Assembly: GCA_964384675.1 (NCBI GenBank) | Contig: CAYLNK010000026.1 | Location: forward strand, 1-37,242 | DNA: 37,242 bases | Origin: CAYLNK01 sp964384675 | GTDB taxonomy: Bacteria > Acidobacteriota > Thermoanaerobaculia > UBA5066 | Direction of reading: 5' to 3' | Shown: in pieces, positions 17,215 through 30,100 of the stretch | Position numbering within the stretch: position 1 is the first letter of the stretch | Layout: each line of letters begins with the position of its first letter | Notes under the pieces: generated by a model | Told to the model about the DNA's origin: nothing | Database searches by the model: none | What the model saw: the letters and a program-made list of their open reading frames with translations, nothing else | Position numbers and translations under genes: made by a program

Positions 17215-18105
17215 CGAATCCCGATGGACTTCTCACGTCTTCTCTCCGCCGGCTCCTTCGGTGCCGTCGCCGCGCTGGCCGCGTTCACCGCTCCCGCCGC
17301 GGACGCCCCCCGCCCCATCTTCCCCACCCCGTTCACGGCCGAGCGCCAGATCATCGAATCCGACGCGCACGGCGAGACGTTCCGGAGCGCTCCCGTCACC
17401 GAGTACTACGGGGGCTCCACGCTCGTCGCCGTGCGCGAGGGGCAGGACCGCACGATCGTCGACTTCGCCCGTCGCGAGATCACCGAGGTCTCGATCACCA
17501 AGGGGACGTACTGGGTGCTCGGGTTCGGGCGCATGCGCGAGCTGCGCGAGCGACTCCGGAAGGCCGAGGCGCCGGGCGACGCCCCGGCGACCCGGACGGC
17601 GCAGGCGCCCACGGCACCCGCGCGGATCAAGGTCGAGGAGATGAGAGACGACCGGCGCGAGGCGCTCGGGGGCACGATGGGCCTCGCCGCCGCGCCGGCG
17701 GTCCGTCATCTTCGCGCGAGCGCCGAGGGGTCGGGGGCCGCCGTCGACATCTGGGTCGACGGCAGCGTGCGCTTCACACCCGATGGGCTCGACGCACTCC
17801 GGAGCTTCGAGACCGAGGCGACGGGAGAGCTGGGCCCGTCGCGCGCGCCGCTCGCCGAGCTCGTTCTCGCGGCGCGCCAGAAGGGGGACGGCGCGTTCCC
17901 CGTCCGGACCCGCCGAGCCCTGCTGACACCCGACGGCAGGGACTCGGGGACCGTCCGAGAGGACGTCGTGACGCGGCTCGCCCCGCAAGCTTTCCCGAAG
18001 AAGCTCCTCGAGCTGCCGGAGACGCTGCGGCGCGTCCCGAGCCCGCTGGAGACGATGGTGGCGTTCGCGGAGGACGAGGCGGCGCTCCGCTCGAAGGGCC
18101 GATGA
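17209..18105 (+). CDS. Small secreted protein of unknown function between two giant genes
   Basis: This 298-residue protein is read from the ATG overlapping the upstream stop. The frame extends further upstream to 17041, but that stretch is Arg-rich, lies inside the adhesin and would bury the signal peptide, so the later start is preferred. Residues 1-31 form a Sec signal peptide: basic start, hydrophobic GAVAALAAF, then TAPAA before DAPRP. The mature part has no cysteine, no lipobox and no membrane segment. Residues about 45-110 alternate short strands (STLVAVREG, RTIVDFARREITEVSI, YWVLGFGRM) in a way that faintly recalls LolA/DUF4412-type periplasmic folds; this is weak. A Pro/Ala-rich linker follows, then a charged C-terminal half. 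Position between two secreted giants suggests a periplasmic partner, chaperone or assembly factor, which is inference. The stop overlaps the next start. Confidence 0.82.
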   Translation: MMRIPMDFSRLLSAGSFGAVAALAAFTAPAADAPRPIFPTPFTAERQIIESDAHGETFRSAPVTEYYGGSTLVAVREGQDRTIVDFARREITEVSITKGTYWVLGFGRMRELRERLRKAEAPGDAPATRTAQAPTAPARIKVEEMRDDRREALGGTMGLAAAPAVRHLRASAEGSGAAVDIWVDGSVRFTPDGLDALRSFETEATGELGPSRAPLAELVLAARQKGDGAFPVRTRRALLTPDGRDSGTVREDVVTRLAPQAFPKKLLELPETLRRVPSPLETMVAFAEDEAALRSKGR

Positions 18106-18106
18106 A
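18090..18106 (+). promoter_or_regulatory. Second ATGA stop/start overlap, with GAAGGG before the start
   Basis: The TGA at 18103-18105 overlaps the ATG at 18102-18104. GAAGGG at 18093-18098 is a weak ribosome site with very short spacing. This repeats the arrangement at the first junction, so all three genes appear translationally coupled on one transcript. Confidence 0.7.
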
Positions 18107-21100
18107 GCTGCGAACGCTACTCCCGGGCGCGCTCGCGGCGCTCCTCTGCGCCGGCGCCGCTCCGGCGCAGGACCCGTGGTCGCTGTCGCCGTTCACGGGC
18201 CAGGCCGTCTTCTCGTGCCAGGCGCTCACCGTCAACAGCAACGGCAAGACGGACTCGGCCGGCGGAAGCTCCACACAGCAGGGGCATGTCCTCTCGAACC
18301 AGAACATCACGCTCAACAGCAACGCGAAGATCTACGGCAACGCGACCGCGGGACCGGGGAAACAGGTCACCGACTCGGGGACCGTCACGGGCACGAGGTC
18401 GAGCGCCGCCGTCGCCACGAACTGCACGCCGGTCTCCGGTTTCTCGACCCTGGTGACCCAGACGGCGACCCAGAACGACAACTCTCGGGTTCCCCTCGTC
18501 GGCACCCGGAACCCTCTCTCGGGGACGTCGTTCACGCTGAACAGCGGCGAGTCGATCACGCTGCCGGCGGGGACGTACTACTTCACCAGCTTTACGCTGA
18601 ACAGCAACACCACGTTGAACGTGGGCGGTGCGGTGCGGATCCTGGTGAACGGGTCGGTAAACCTGAATTCGGGCTCGACCGCCGGCTCGGCGACCGCTCC
18701 CGGGAACCTGCGGCTTTTCACGGCGACCAACGGCACCGTGAACGTGAGCAGCAATTTCGCCTTCCGCGGGTACATTCACGGACCCTCCGCGACTGTGAAC
18801 GTGAACAGCCAGGCGACTCTTCTCGGTGGGCTGTTCGCGAACAGCGTCACGATCAAGAGTAGCGGCACCGTGACCCGCTGGCTGGGCGGCCTGCCGCCGG
18901 ATCCCACGCCGACCTCCACGCCGACGCCGACCTCGACGCCCAGCCCGACGCCCACGCCCACGCCTACCGCCATACCGGGAGGCGATCCGTTCGCGCTGCA
19001 GACCTGGCTCCCCGTGCAGGCCGCCTTCTCGTGCCTCGACCCGCAGATCAAGGGGAACGCCCGGATCGGCTCGGCAGGGTTGGTATCGCCCGCGACGAAC
19101 CAGGGACACGTGGTCAGCAACGGGAAGATCGCACTCGTCAACAGCGCCATGATCGATGGCGACGCGACCGCTGGCCCCGGCCAGCCGACTCCGTCCGTCA
19201 GTGGCGGGGCGCAGATCACGGGCGCTCGCCGGGTGGCAACCACGCCGGCCAGCTGCACCCCGATCGCCGATCTCGCCTCGGTCGGCGCCACGACCCAGGC
19301 CACCAACAACAATGGTGCCATCCCGAGAACCCAGCCGGGGAACAAGGACCCGCTCTCGGGAAGCGGCCACACGGAGTTCGTCCTCGACGCCGACGATTCG
19401 GTCACACTCCCGGCGGGGACGTACTACTTCACCAAGTTCGAGGTGAAGAACGCCGGGAAGCTCTACCTCGGGGGCGTGGTGAATGTCTTCTGCGCGGGGC
19501 CGGTGACGTTCGACGGCAACTCGCGGGTCAACAGCGCCGGCAACGTGCTGGAGCTTCGCATCCTCTCGTCGGGGACCCAGGTCACGGTGGACAACAGCTC
19601 CCAGGTGAAGGGACTCGTCTACGCCCCGAACGCAACGGTGACGCTGAACGGCGACGTCCGTGTCACGGGAGCCGTCTTCGGGCAGCGGCTCAACATCGAC
19701 GGGAGCTCGGTGCTCAACCGGTGGGGCGATTCCGCGGTGACGCCCACGCCCACACCGACTCCGACGCCGACCCCGACCGTCACCGTCACGCCGACACCAA
19801 CGGTGACGGTCACTCCGACACCCACGGCCACGCCGACCGCGACGCCGACCGCCACCCCCACCGCCACACCGACGGCGACTCCGACGCCGACTCCGACCGC
19901 GACCCCCACGCCGACGCCCACCTGCGCGCCCCCGACCGTCGCCCTCGCGTCGCCCGTGCCGGGCACCGTCGTCTCCAACCGCATCGTCACCCTCCAAGGC
20001 ACCGCCGGTACCGCAACCGCGGTCACGGTGAACGGCACCGCCGCCACGGTCGACCCGGTCGCCCACACCTTCACGCTCGCGAGCTACGACCTCGGCGGCG
20101 AGGGCCCGCGCACCCTGACGATCGTGGGCAAGGCATCGGGCTGTCCGGATGGCACCGCCACCGCGACCCTCACCGTGGACACGCAGCCGCCGGTCGTCAC
20201 GATCGACGGCCCCGCTCTCTCGCCCGCCTGCCGCGCGGCGTCGGCCACGGTCAACCTCGAGGGCCGCTATTCGGATCTCCACCCGGCCACGACGGATGCC
20301 GTCGTGGTCGAGGTGCGCCCGGCCGGCGGGACGCTGGTCACGCAGTCCGTGAGCGTGGACTCGAGCGGCCGCTGGAGCCTCCCGAACGTCTCCCTCGGCT
20401 CCGTGGACGGCACGGCGACCGTCGTCGTCACGGCGAAGGACGCGCAGGGCCTCACGTCCCGCGTGCTCGCCACCTGGCGGATCGACGCGACGACACCCGT
20501 GGTGACGCTCCTCCTGGACGGCACGCCGTTCCCGGTGAGCGGCCCGGGCGCGACGCCGCCGGACGGCACCACGCCTGCGCTCCTCTCCCGCATCGTCTCG
20601 CTCCGCGCCTCGGTCGCGGACGGCGCGCTCTCCGCACCCCCCGCCGCCGTCCTCACGCTGGACGGTCAGCCGTACGTCGAGGGGACGCCGATCGCGGCGG
20701 AGGGCACGCACACGGTCGTGGCGCGCGCCACGGATTGCGCGGGCCACGAGGGCGCCGCGTGGGCCCGCTTCACGATCGACCGGGTCGGCCCGCAGCTGGC
20801 GACCGTCTCGCCCGCCGACGGGGCGAAGCTCGGTGCCCCCGTCACGGCGTACGCCGGCACCGTAGCCGTCGGCGACGTCACCGACGCGCCCCTCGCCAGC
20901 GCCACACTCAACGGCCTCGCCGCCACGGTCTCGGAATCCACGTTCACGCTCTCGCCGTTCCCGTGGAAGGAAGGGCGCAACGACGTGGCGATCACCCTTC
21001 GCGACACCGCGGGGAACGAGACGTCCTACACGCGCAGCTTCACCGTCAAGACGCTCGCTCCCACGGTGGAGGTCCTCGAGTCCGGCGTGCCGATCGCGAG

Positions 21101-24100
21101 CAGCGCGACGTTCTTCCGCGCGATCGCACCGACGATCCGCTCGAATGACCCGGCCGCCACGCTGACCGTCACGCTCGACGGCCAGCCGTTCACCTCCGGC
21201 GCCACGATCTCGACGCCGGGCGCTCACGAGCTCTCCGCCGTCGCCCGCGATGTGGTGGACCACGTCACGACGGTGACGATCCGCTTCACGATCGATCTCT
21301 CGACGGCGCCCTCGGTCACGATCACGTCGCCGGACGACGCCGCGGTGCTCCCCGGCCCGACGGTGACCGTCACCGGAACCACAGGCGCTTCGAGCGTGGC
21401 GGTCACCGTGAACGGGGTCGTGGCCGGGATCACCGGGACGACGTGGAGCGCGGCGGGCGTGCCTCTGGAAGCGGACGTTCCCACCGATCTCGTCGCGGTA
21501 GCGCGGGACGCGCAGGGCCGCACCGCCACCGACACGCGCACGGTGCTCGTTAAGAGCGGCGGACCGCGGGTCGTCTTCACTGAGCCGGTCGAGGGCTTCC
21601 GCACGAACCGCGGCAAGCTGGACGTGGCGGGCGTCGTCCTCGGCGGGCGCGCCAACGTCGCCGGCGGCAACGTCACGCTGACCAACAGCACGGGAGTCAC
21701 CCGGATCGTCCCGCTCGACGCGACGGGCGCCTTCCGGTCGATCGACGTCCCCCTCGCGGATGGTACGAACGTCGTCACCGTCACGGCGACCGACCTGCAG
21801 GGGCGGGCCGGCCCGGCGCAGCTGACGATCGTGACCGACCGCCAGCCCCCCGTCATCTCGTTCAGCGTGGACGGAGCTCCCCTGGCGGACGGCGCGCAGC
21901 TCGGCCGCGCGGTGACGATCCGGGTGGAGGTCACCGACACCGCCGGCGCTCCGCCGGCTCCGGTGATCCGCCTGAACGGGCAGGAGCGTCCGGCCGCCGG
22001 CCCGGTGACCACGCTCGACGTGACGGCGACGGGCGGATACGTCCTGACCGTCGTCGCGCGGGACGCGGCGGGCAACGAGACGCGCGCCGAGCGGAGCTTC
22101 GTCATCGACCTGGGCGGCTGCGCGCTCTCCGGGATCGAGCCGGAGAACCTCTCGCAGACGGCTGCCGCCACGGTGACGATCCGCGGCGAGAGCGGCAGCG
22201 CCGCCTCGGTCTCCGTGCGCGTGCCGAACGCGGGCTCGAACCCGCCCACGTACCAGGAGTACGCGGCGCAGCTCGCCGACGGCACGTTCGCCGTGGCGGA
22301 CGTGCCGCTGCCGCTCGTGGGCGCGAACGTCCTCTCGGTGGTGTGCGTGGACCGCTCGGGGCAGAGCCACGCACAGACCTTGACGCTCACCCGACTCGCC
22401 GGCGACGGCCCGGTCATCACACTCACGTCACCCGCCAACGGCGCCACACAGAGCGGCGCGTCGACGACCGTCGCGGGGACGGTCTCGGATCCGGAGGCCA
22501 TCGTCACCCTGAACGGGGTCCGGGTGACGGTCACGAAGCCGGCCGGTACCTTCTCGGTCAGCCGGGCGCTGGCGGAGGGGCCGAACGTCCTCGGCGCCCG
22601 CGCCGTCGACGTGGCGGGACGCGCGAGCGAGGAGCGTCGCGTCGTCTATCGCGATTCCCAGGCGCCGCGCCTCACGCTGTCGTCGCCGCAGCCGGCGCAG
22701 CGGGTCGGGCCGCTCGGCAGCCAGGGCGCGCGGGTGGACGTGACGGGTCTCGTCGAGGTCGAGTCCGAGCCGAACCTCCAGCCCCAGCAGGTGCGAGTGC
22801 AGACGAACGCGGGTACGGTGACGGCCACGGTCGACCTCGTGTCGGGCGTCTTCCGCGCGGATGGAGTGGCGCTGTCGCCGAACGCCGGGTCCTCGACGCC
22901 GCAGACCATCACCGTGACCGCCACCGACACCCTCGGTCAGTCGAGCACCGCGACCGTCGACGTCTACTACGACGCAGAGGGCCCCGCGCTGAAGCTGGCG
23001 CAGCCGCTGGACCTGACGCGGTACGGCGCGAATGCTCCCCCGACCGTCGCGGTCGGGGGCGAGGCGTGGGCATCCGAGGGCGCGCAGATCTCCGTCAACG
23101 GGGGCACGCTCGATCCCCAGAACCTGTCGTGGAGCCCGGCGGGCGCCGACGGTCGGCGCAGCGTCACGTTCAGCGCGTCGGCGACGATGCCGGCGGCGGA
23201 TGGACCGTTCGGCGTCGTGGCCCAGGTCTCGCAGCCGGACGGCAAGTTCGCAAACGACCGGCGCCTTCTCACGCGGGACCAGACGGCCCCCACCGCCGTG
23301 GAGCTGTCGCCCGCGAACGGCGCCACCGAGGTGGACGCGAACACGCTCCTCCTCGTCCTCTTCTCCGAGCCGGTGAGGAACGACACGCTGTCGTCGGGCC
23401 TCACCCTGACGCGCGTCTCGACGGGACAGATCGTGGCCGGCAGCTACACGATGGCCGGAAACGCCGTCGCCTTCGTGCCGGGGGCCACTCTCTTCCGCGG
23501 GGAGAGCTACGTCTTTCGCGCGGCGCCTCCGGTCGCGGACATGGCGGGTCTCCCGCTCGCGGCGGCCAGCGCCTCGACGTTCACGGTCTCTCGCGATCCG
23601 TCGGGGGCGGCGCCGCAGCTGGCGGCCATCCCGGCCTCGCTCTGCGCCACCACGCTCCACGTGACGGGCACGACCGTCCCGGGTGTGTCCGTGAAGGTGA
23701 GGGACGGCTCGCTGACGGCCACGGGCATCGCCAACCAGCAGGGACAGTTCGACGTCGAGATTCCCCTCTCGGGCAACGGCTATCACCACATCCACGTCTT
23801 CAACATCGGCGTGGGCGGAGCCGTGGGGCCCGAGGCAACGGCCCTCTTCCGGGTGGACTGCGCGGCGCCCCGTGTCGTCTCGGCCACCATGGACCGAGCG
23901 GCCGGGCAGATCGCCGTCACGTTCTCCGAGGCGATGAGCGCGTCGAGCCTCACCATCGGCGCGGCGTCGTCGGCGATCCGGCTCGCGGACTCGGAGGACG
24001 CCTCCCTTGCGCCGCAGAGCGCGACCGTCACGCTCGATTCCAGCCTCACCGTGGCGACGCTCCAGCTCCCGATCGCCGCCGACGCCTGGTGGCGAAGCAA

Positions 24101-27100
24101 AGGCGTCCGCCTGCAGGTGCGCGCTCCGGCCGCCGATGCCGGCGGCACCCCGGTGACGTCTCCGTACGAGACCGTCTTCTCCGCGGGCGGCGATCTCTCG
24201 GGCGCGTTCCTTTCGGGCGAGGCCTACGACGACGCGACCGGCCGTCCGCTCGACGGCGTCACCGCCCGCCTCTTCGCTTCGGGCGCGCTCCTCCCGGGCT
24301 CCGTTGCCGCTGGCAGCGTCGGCGCCCCGGCGGCCACGGCCACCACCGACGGGCGGGGCCGCTTCTCCCTGACGGGCGACGTCGTCGCCGGGCGGTATGC
24401 GCTGGTCCTGGAGAAGGCGGGCACCACGCGGGCCGTGCGCAGGCTCCCGCTGGAGCCCGCGACGGGCGCCGTCCCGTTCGACTCGCGTCTGACGCCACTC
24501 TCCCCGCCGCTCCTTTTTGCGACGGGTCCGATCGACGGCCCCGCGGGCTCGCTCTGCAAGCTCGACGTGACGTCGGGCGCCCTCACGAACCCCCCGGCTG
24601 GCGTCACCGTCCGGCTCACGCCGCTCTCCGGCCAGGGACTTCCCGAGCCACTTCCGCTCGGCTACACCCCGCTCGGCGCCGCGGAAGTGCGGCTCGAAGC
24701 GGCCGGCGTCGCGCTGCCCGAGGGCGCCGCGACTCCGTTCGCAACCGACACCGTCCATCTCACGCTCCCGCTCCCCGCGGGCCTGGACGCCGGCGCCAGC
24801 CTTCTCGGTGTGAGGTACGACATCGTCTCCGGCACCTGGCTCACGCTCGGCGTCGTCGACAGGAGCGTCGGCACGGACGGCGTGGCGCGCGCCCGTGTCT
24901 CGCTGGTGGGCCCGGGGAGCGCCGCGATCGTGGTGGCCGACACGCTGGACGTCATCCAGCCGCCGGCCCTTGCACCGGGTGCCGACGTGGCGCTCGTCGG
25001 GACCAACCCGCCGGCGGCGGTCCCGCCGCTGACCGGCACGCTCACGCTGGACCCGCCGGCCGTCAGTCCCACGGGACGGTCCACCGTCCGGGTCGTCGCC
25101 CTGTCGTCGGACGGCACCACGCCGTGGCCGAGCGGGCTCGCCGTGCAGGCCTATCTCGACGAGAAACTCATACTCGCAGGCGGAGGCGAGCTTTACGAGG
25201 CTCCCTTCAGCGCCGATTTGGTCCTTTACCACCTGCCTCTGACTGCCCAAGAGCAGGGCGCGAACACCCAAGCCAGCGCCGGCGCGATGACCTTCGTCGT
25301 GTCGCCGTCGCCGCGTGCCGCGCAGGTGCTGCTCGAGAGCGGCTACGACAACATCAAGCTCTACCCGTTCCCCGAGCAGCTCGAGCGCGGCCAGGTGCTC
25401 GGCTCTGCGGGCGGCGCGGTGACGAGTCCCGACGGCGTCGAGCTGTCGCTCCCCGAGGGCGCGCTCGCGTCCAGAACAGTGGTGAAGGCGCGTCTCCTGA
25501 CGACACAGGAACTCTCTGCCTACACGGCGCCGCTCGGCTTCGACCTGCTGACGGGCGTCCGCGTGGATCTGGCGGGCGCGACCCTCGCACGCGCCGCGAC
25601 TCTTACCCTGAAGGCGCCGAACGGCACGGAAGGCGATACCCCGAGCGATCCGCGGATCGTCCTGACGCAGTGGGTCGACCAGCCGGTCGACGGCAGGGGC
25701 GCGTTCGCCAAGCTCGTCGGCAGAGGCCAGAGGATCGCGGCGCAGGGCGCGGTGCCTGCGAAGGTCGTGGTCGCCCCCGAACCAGCGGCAAGCGGGCTTC
25801 CGCTCGACGGCATCGTCGGCGAGGGCGTCTACCTCGTCCTGCAGGCGCAGGCCTCGATCGGTTACGCGACCGGTTTCGTCAAGGCCGAGAACGGCTACGG
25901 CTACCAGGGCGCGCGCGTCACGGCGACGGGACTCGGAACGGCCGATCTGTCCGCCGTCGGCGGCCGGTACAACGCGGCGGCTCCGGCCGGGGCCAACGCG
26001 ACGCTGAAGGCCCTCCACCCGGAGAGGGGTGAGAGCGGCACGGCAACGATCGCGACGCTGGCCGCGGGCCAGGTGGCCGCAATCGACATCACGATCCACC
26101 CGGTCCCGCCGATCGTGACGGGCAAGCAGCCCGCCGACGGTGCCACGAACGAGCCGATCGGGGCCGTGGTGACGGTGACGATGTCCGAGTCGCTCGACCC
26201 GTCGAGCGTCGGGACGTCGACGATCAAGCTCGAGCTCGCCAACGTCGACGGCACCCCCAGCGGCGTCTTCGTGGTCGGCACGACGACGCTCACGTCGGCT
26301 GACAAGACGATCGTCTTCACTCCGCTGCGCCCGCTCCCGCCGGGGAGGAAGCTCCTTGCGAGCTTCACGGGCGGGGTGAGGGACGCGGACGGCACGTCGT
26401 ACGCGAACGGCGTCGTCTCGTGGACCTTCACCACCGGAACGCAGGTGATCGTCGGCGGGCAGGTCCACCCGGAGAAGATCCGTCTCCTGCTGCCGGTGAA
26501 CGGAGTCGCGCAGGTGATCGGTGCGGACGGCGCGATCCCGCCTGTCCTCGCGGGGCAGACGGCGTGGGCGGTGACGGCGGAGGTCGACGGCCGGGTCGCG
26601 TGCCCGAGCCAGACGACCGTGCCGGCCAGCTCCACGGGGAGCTTCACGCTGACGGTCGGGTGTCCGCCCACGAACGCGGTCACGCTGGCGTCGAAGGTGT
26701 ACCTGAAGGTTTTCGACCCCACGGGCACGCTGGCCGAGCACATCAAGCTCGGCCCCTTCACGACGCCCGATGGCAAGGGCTTCGTGGCCCCTCCCGGGGA
26801 GCAGGTCGTCTTCACGACGGTCGACGGCATCGAGGTGACCGCTCCCGCGGCAGCCTTCGACGTGCCGACCTTGGTCACCGTCAGGACCCAAGACCCGGCC
26901 ACCCTCGGCGTGACGCTCGACGCAGGCTTCGCCCTCGGCGCCTTCGTCGACGTCGATTTTGCTGGCACGGCCAAGGAGACGCTGCGGCTGCGGATCCCGG
27001 CCCCGGCCTCGGCGCCGGTGGGCGCGCTCGTCTTCGCGGGCGAGCCGATCGAGCTGCCGTGGGGCAGGAAGCTCGCGGTGCGAGACCTCGGCTCGATCGT

Positions 27101-30100
27101 CGCGGGGCCGAACGGGAGCAAGCTGATCTCGACGCTGGAAGACGACCAGCCGGCGGACCCGCCCGGCCTCGACCTCGGCGCAAACGCTCCCGTCCGTACG
27201 ACCCTTGCCGCACGGTCGGCCGCCAGCGGGGTCCCGCGGCGGCTCCTGCGCACCGCCCTCCAGGAGTTCTCGGCTCGGGTCACCGCCGCCTTCCTCTACG
27301 ACACGGGCGCCACCCTCTCGGTGATGGCGGGTAACGTCGCGCCGTTCAACATCGGCTGGCAATTCGAGGTCCTCTACAACACCTTCGCCGACGCCATGGT
27401 CTACGCGCTCGAGCCGTCGTCGTGGACTGGCTGGTACATCCTCCCCGTGCGCACCGGTCAGGCCTTCACTGTCTTCCGGCGTGATCGGGCGACGGGCTGG
27501 GTCACGGCGGAAAGGGCCTACGGAGCGCTGACGGGCGCGATCGGGTCGGTCCTCACCGTCCCGACCTTCGTCGACGCCGAGTATCGCAACCCGATTCTGA
27601 CGGACGCCTCCCCCTTCACCCTCGTCCGCTTCAAGGCGCAGCAGCCCGTGCCGCCCCAGAGCGAGAGCTGCCTGACCATCACGCTCGAGCTGCAGGCTTG
27701 TACCTTGTCGACGGGGCAGGTCGAGCTCCGCGTGTCCGGGGCGGCGGCGCTGCCCGACCACACCCGAGTCAGCCTCCACCGGCTCGACACCGACCGGCAA
27801 GCGCCCTCGACCGCCAACCGCCCGCCGAGCTCTCAGATTTTCGAGGTCCTGGGCGGCAGCTTCGTCTCCCAGAACCAGGTGGACCGCCCGAGCGTCCTAG
27901 CCACGAACGGCGAAGAGGTCGCCGCGCTCGTCGCGCTCGGGAACATGGACCCCTCGGATCTGAGGGAGATCCGGCTCGTCTTCGACCGGGCGATGAGGGC
28001 CCTCACGAACCCCGCCACGGCCGCCAAGCTCGTCGACTGCGGCGATGTCGTCCTCGGCTCGTGCACGAGCGGCAGCGCCTTCCCGCTCGAGGTCCGCCCG
28101 ACGACGGGCGGGCCCAACGTCTCGATCCTCCCTCTGGGGGAGCTCCCGCGCGGCCACCTCTTCGAGCTCACCCTCGACCAGGGGCAATTCATCATCCAGC
28201 CCGAGGCGCAGCCGGCCGATTACCGTGGCCCCAACGTCTTCCGATTCGCCACGAGGAAGGCCCCGCCGACGCTCTCCGAGAGCGGCCCCCTCGCCCTCGG
28301 GGACACCGACGTCGCGCGGGACATGGTCAAGCTCGGCAACGTCCTCGTCGTGGCGTCGGCCACGGGGCGGATCGTCGCCTTCGACGCCTCCACGGCCCGC
28401 CAGGCCGCCACGGCGGCTCCGGTCGCCCCCTTCGCCCCGCTGGCGGTCATGGCCGAGTCCTTCGACGAGGTCAGAGCCTTCGCCCTCGACGGCCACAACC
28501 GGATCCACTTCAACGTCCGCCAAGGGGGCGCCTGGGCCGTCAAGACCATCCGGCTCGAGGACGTCAGGCGGGCGACGACCCAGCAGTGCGCGGACCCGAG
28601 CCCGCCCGCGACCCTCGCGAGCCTCCCGTGCTTCTCCCCGGTCCCGGGTACCGTCAAGACGGCCTTCTCGCCCATCTCCTCGAGCGGCCTTCTGGCGAGC
28701 GAGTACCTGACGCTCGTCGGTAGCCTGGCGTCGGGGGCGGCGACCGGCCTCGACGTCCTCGTGGACGACTACACCACCGAGCCCAAGGAGCTGCGGGCCT
28801 TCTACGAAGAGAACCGCCACAAGAACGACCAGGGCGTCCCGACCGGGCTCGACTTCGTGAACCTCCCCGTGGACGCGGACGGCTTCGTCACCTTCCCGAT
28901 CAGCCTCGACACCACGGGGCACCTGGCGGCCCGGCCCAATACCTGCAGCGGCCAAAACGCGCACGACCGCTACCAGAGGGTCACCGTCGAGAACCTCACC
29001 ACGGCCCAGACGTGGTCTTTCGACGTCGAGAACCCGTGGCCGGACGCTTCGCCGCAGGGGACGGGCAAGCTCGACGACGTACAGATCCGGGCCCGGCGCG
29101 GCGAGAAGCTCCGGATCAAGTACAACATCCGGGCGCTCGGCTACGTGGCGATCGTCGGGAGCGGCGTCTCCGTCATCGACGTCAACCGCTTCTATCGCCT
29201 CCCGGCGACGACGACCGTCACCCTCGACACCAGGACGGAGTGCGGCAGGCGCCTCGGCAAGTACGAGGGCGTGGACGTCGCGTACGCGTCGTGCCCGAGG
29301 CCGAACGGCTCGGCGCTCCCGCCGCCGATCAGCCTCTCGAACACCACGGCGGTGGCCGTCCTGGGGCGCACCGGCACGGCGGACGCCCCTCGCGGCGCGA
29401 CATCCCTGAACGCCTACACACCGCTCAGCCAGTACGGGGCGGTCCACCTCATGTCCTCGGGGAGCGCGGATTCACCCGCGGCGACGCTCTACTTCGAGCC
29501 GGGCAAGCTCAGCGCGCCCGACCTCTCGTGCCTGATGAGCGTCGGGGCGGACCCGGCGGCTCCTCCCGCGACCGCCAAGCAAGTCTGGCTGCGCTCGGTG
29601 GCCGTGGCGCGGGACGTCGCCTGGATCGATCGGGGCATCCGCGGTCAGACCTCGGGCGCCTTCGTCGACCCGAACGCCACACGGCCTCCGCCCCCGCAGA
29701 TCGTCCCGCCGCACGAGCGAACGGGAGACCTCGTCCTGTACTCGCTCGGAGCGGCAGGCATCCTCGCCTTCGATGTCGACGGCCGCGACCTCGGCTCGAT
29801 CGTGGGGCGGTACTTCAAGAAGGGGCATTCGGTCTATCGCCTCCAGGTGGACGAGAAGACCGGACGCCTCTACGCGGGCGGCTTCGACGAGGAGAGCAAG
29901 CCCTTCATCGACGTCTGGGACCTGTACCGCGTCAACACCCTGCCGTACCGCGGCGGGGACGACCCGCGCCTCCTCTTCAGCGTCGAGGCGCCGTGGGACG
30001 CCCAGCACATCGGCCTGGACGAAGCGGGGACCGGGCTCCTCTACACGTGGGGACAGCGGGCGAAGGTCGTCCCGACGGGGGACTCGGCCGTCGTCTTCGC

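Noticed and set aside
17180..18110. Promoter or terminator between the genes
   Set aside because: Genes overlap by four bases at both junctions. I saw no hairpin followed by a T-run and no convincing -35/-10 pair.
19739..19922. Possible CRISPR-like or regulatory repeat array
   Set aside because: The repeats are 6 bases with no spacers, stay in frame and encode a Thr-Pro linker between two domains.
19031..21148. Plus-strand frame of 705 codons, and similar ones at 22343-26032, 27698-28723 and 29012-30850
   Set aside because: They are one frame off the RHS gene, give Arg/His/Gly-rich sequence without motifs, and lie inside a frame whose translation shows continuous recognisable domains.
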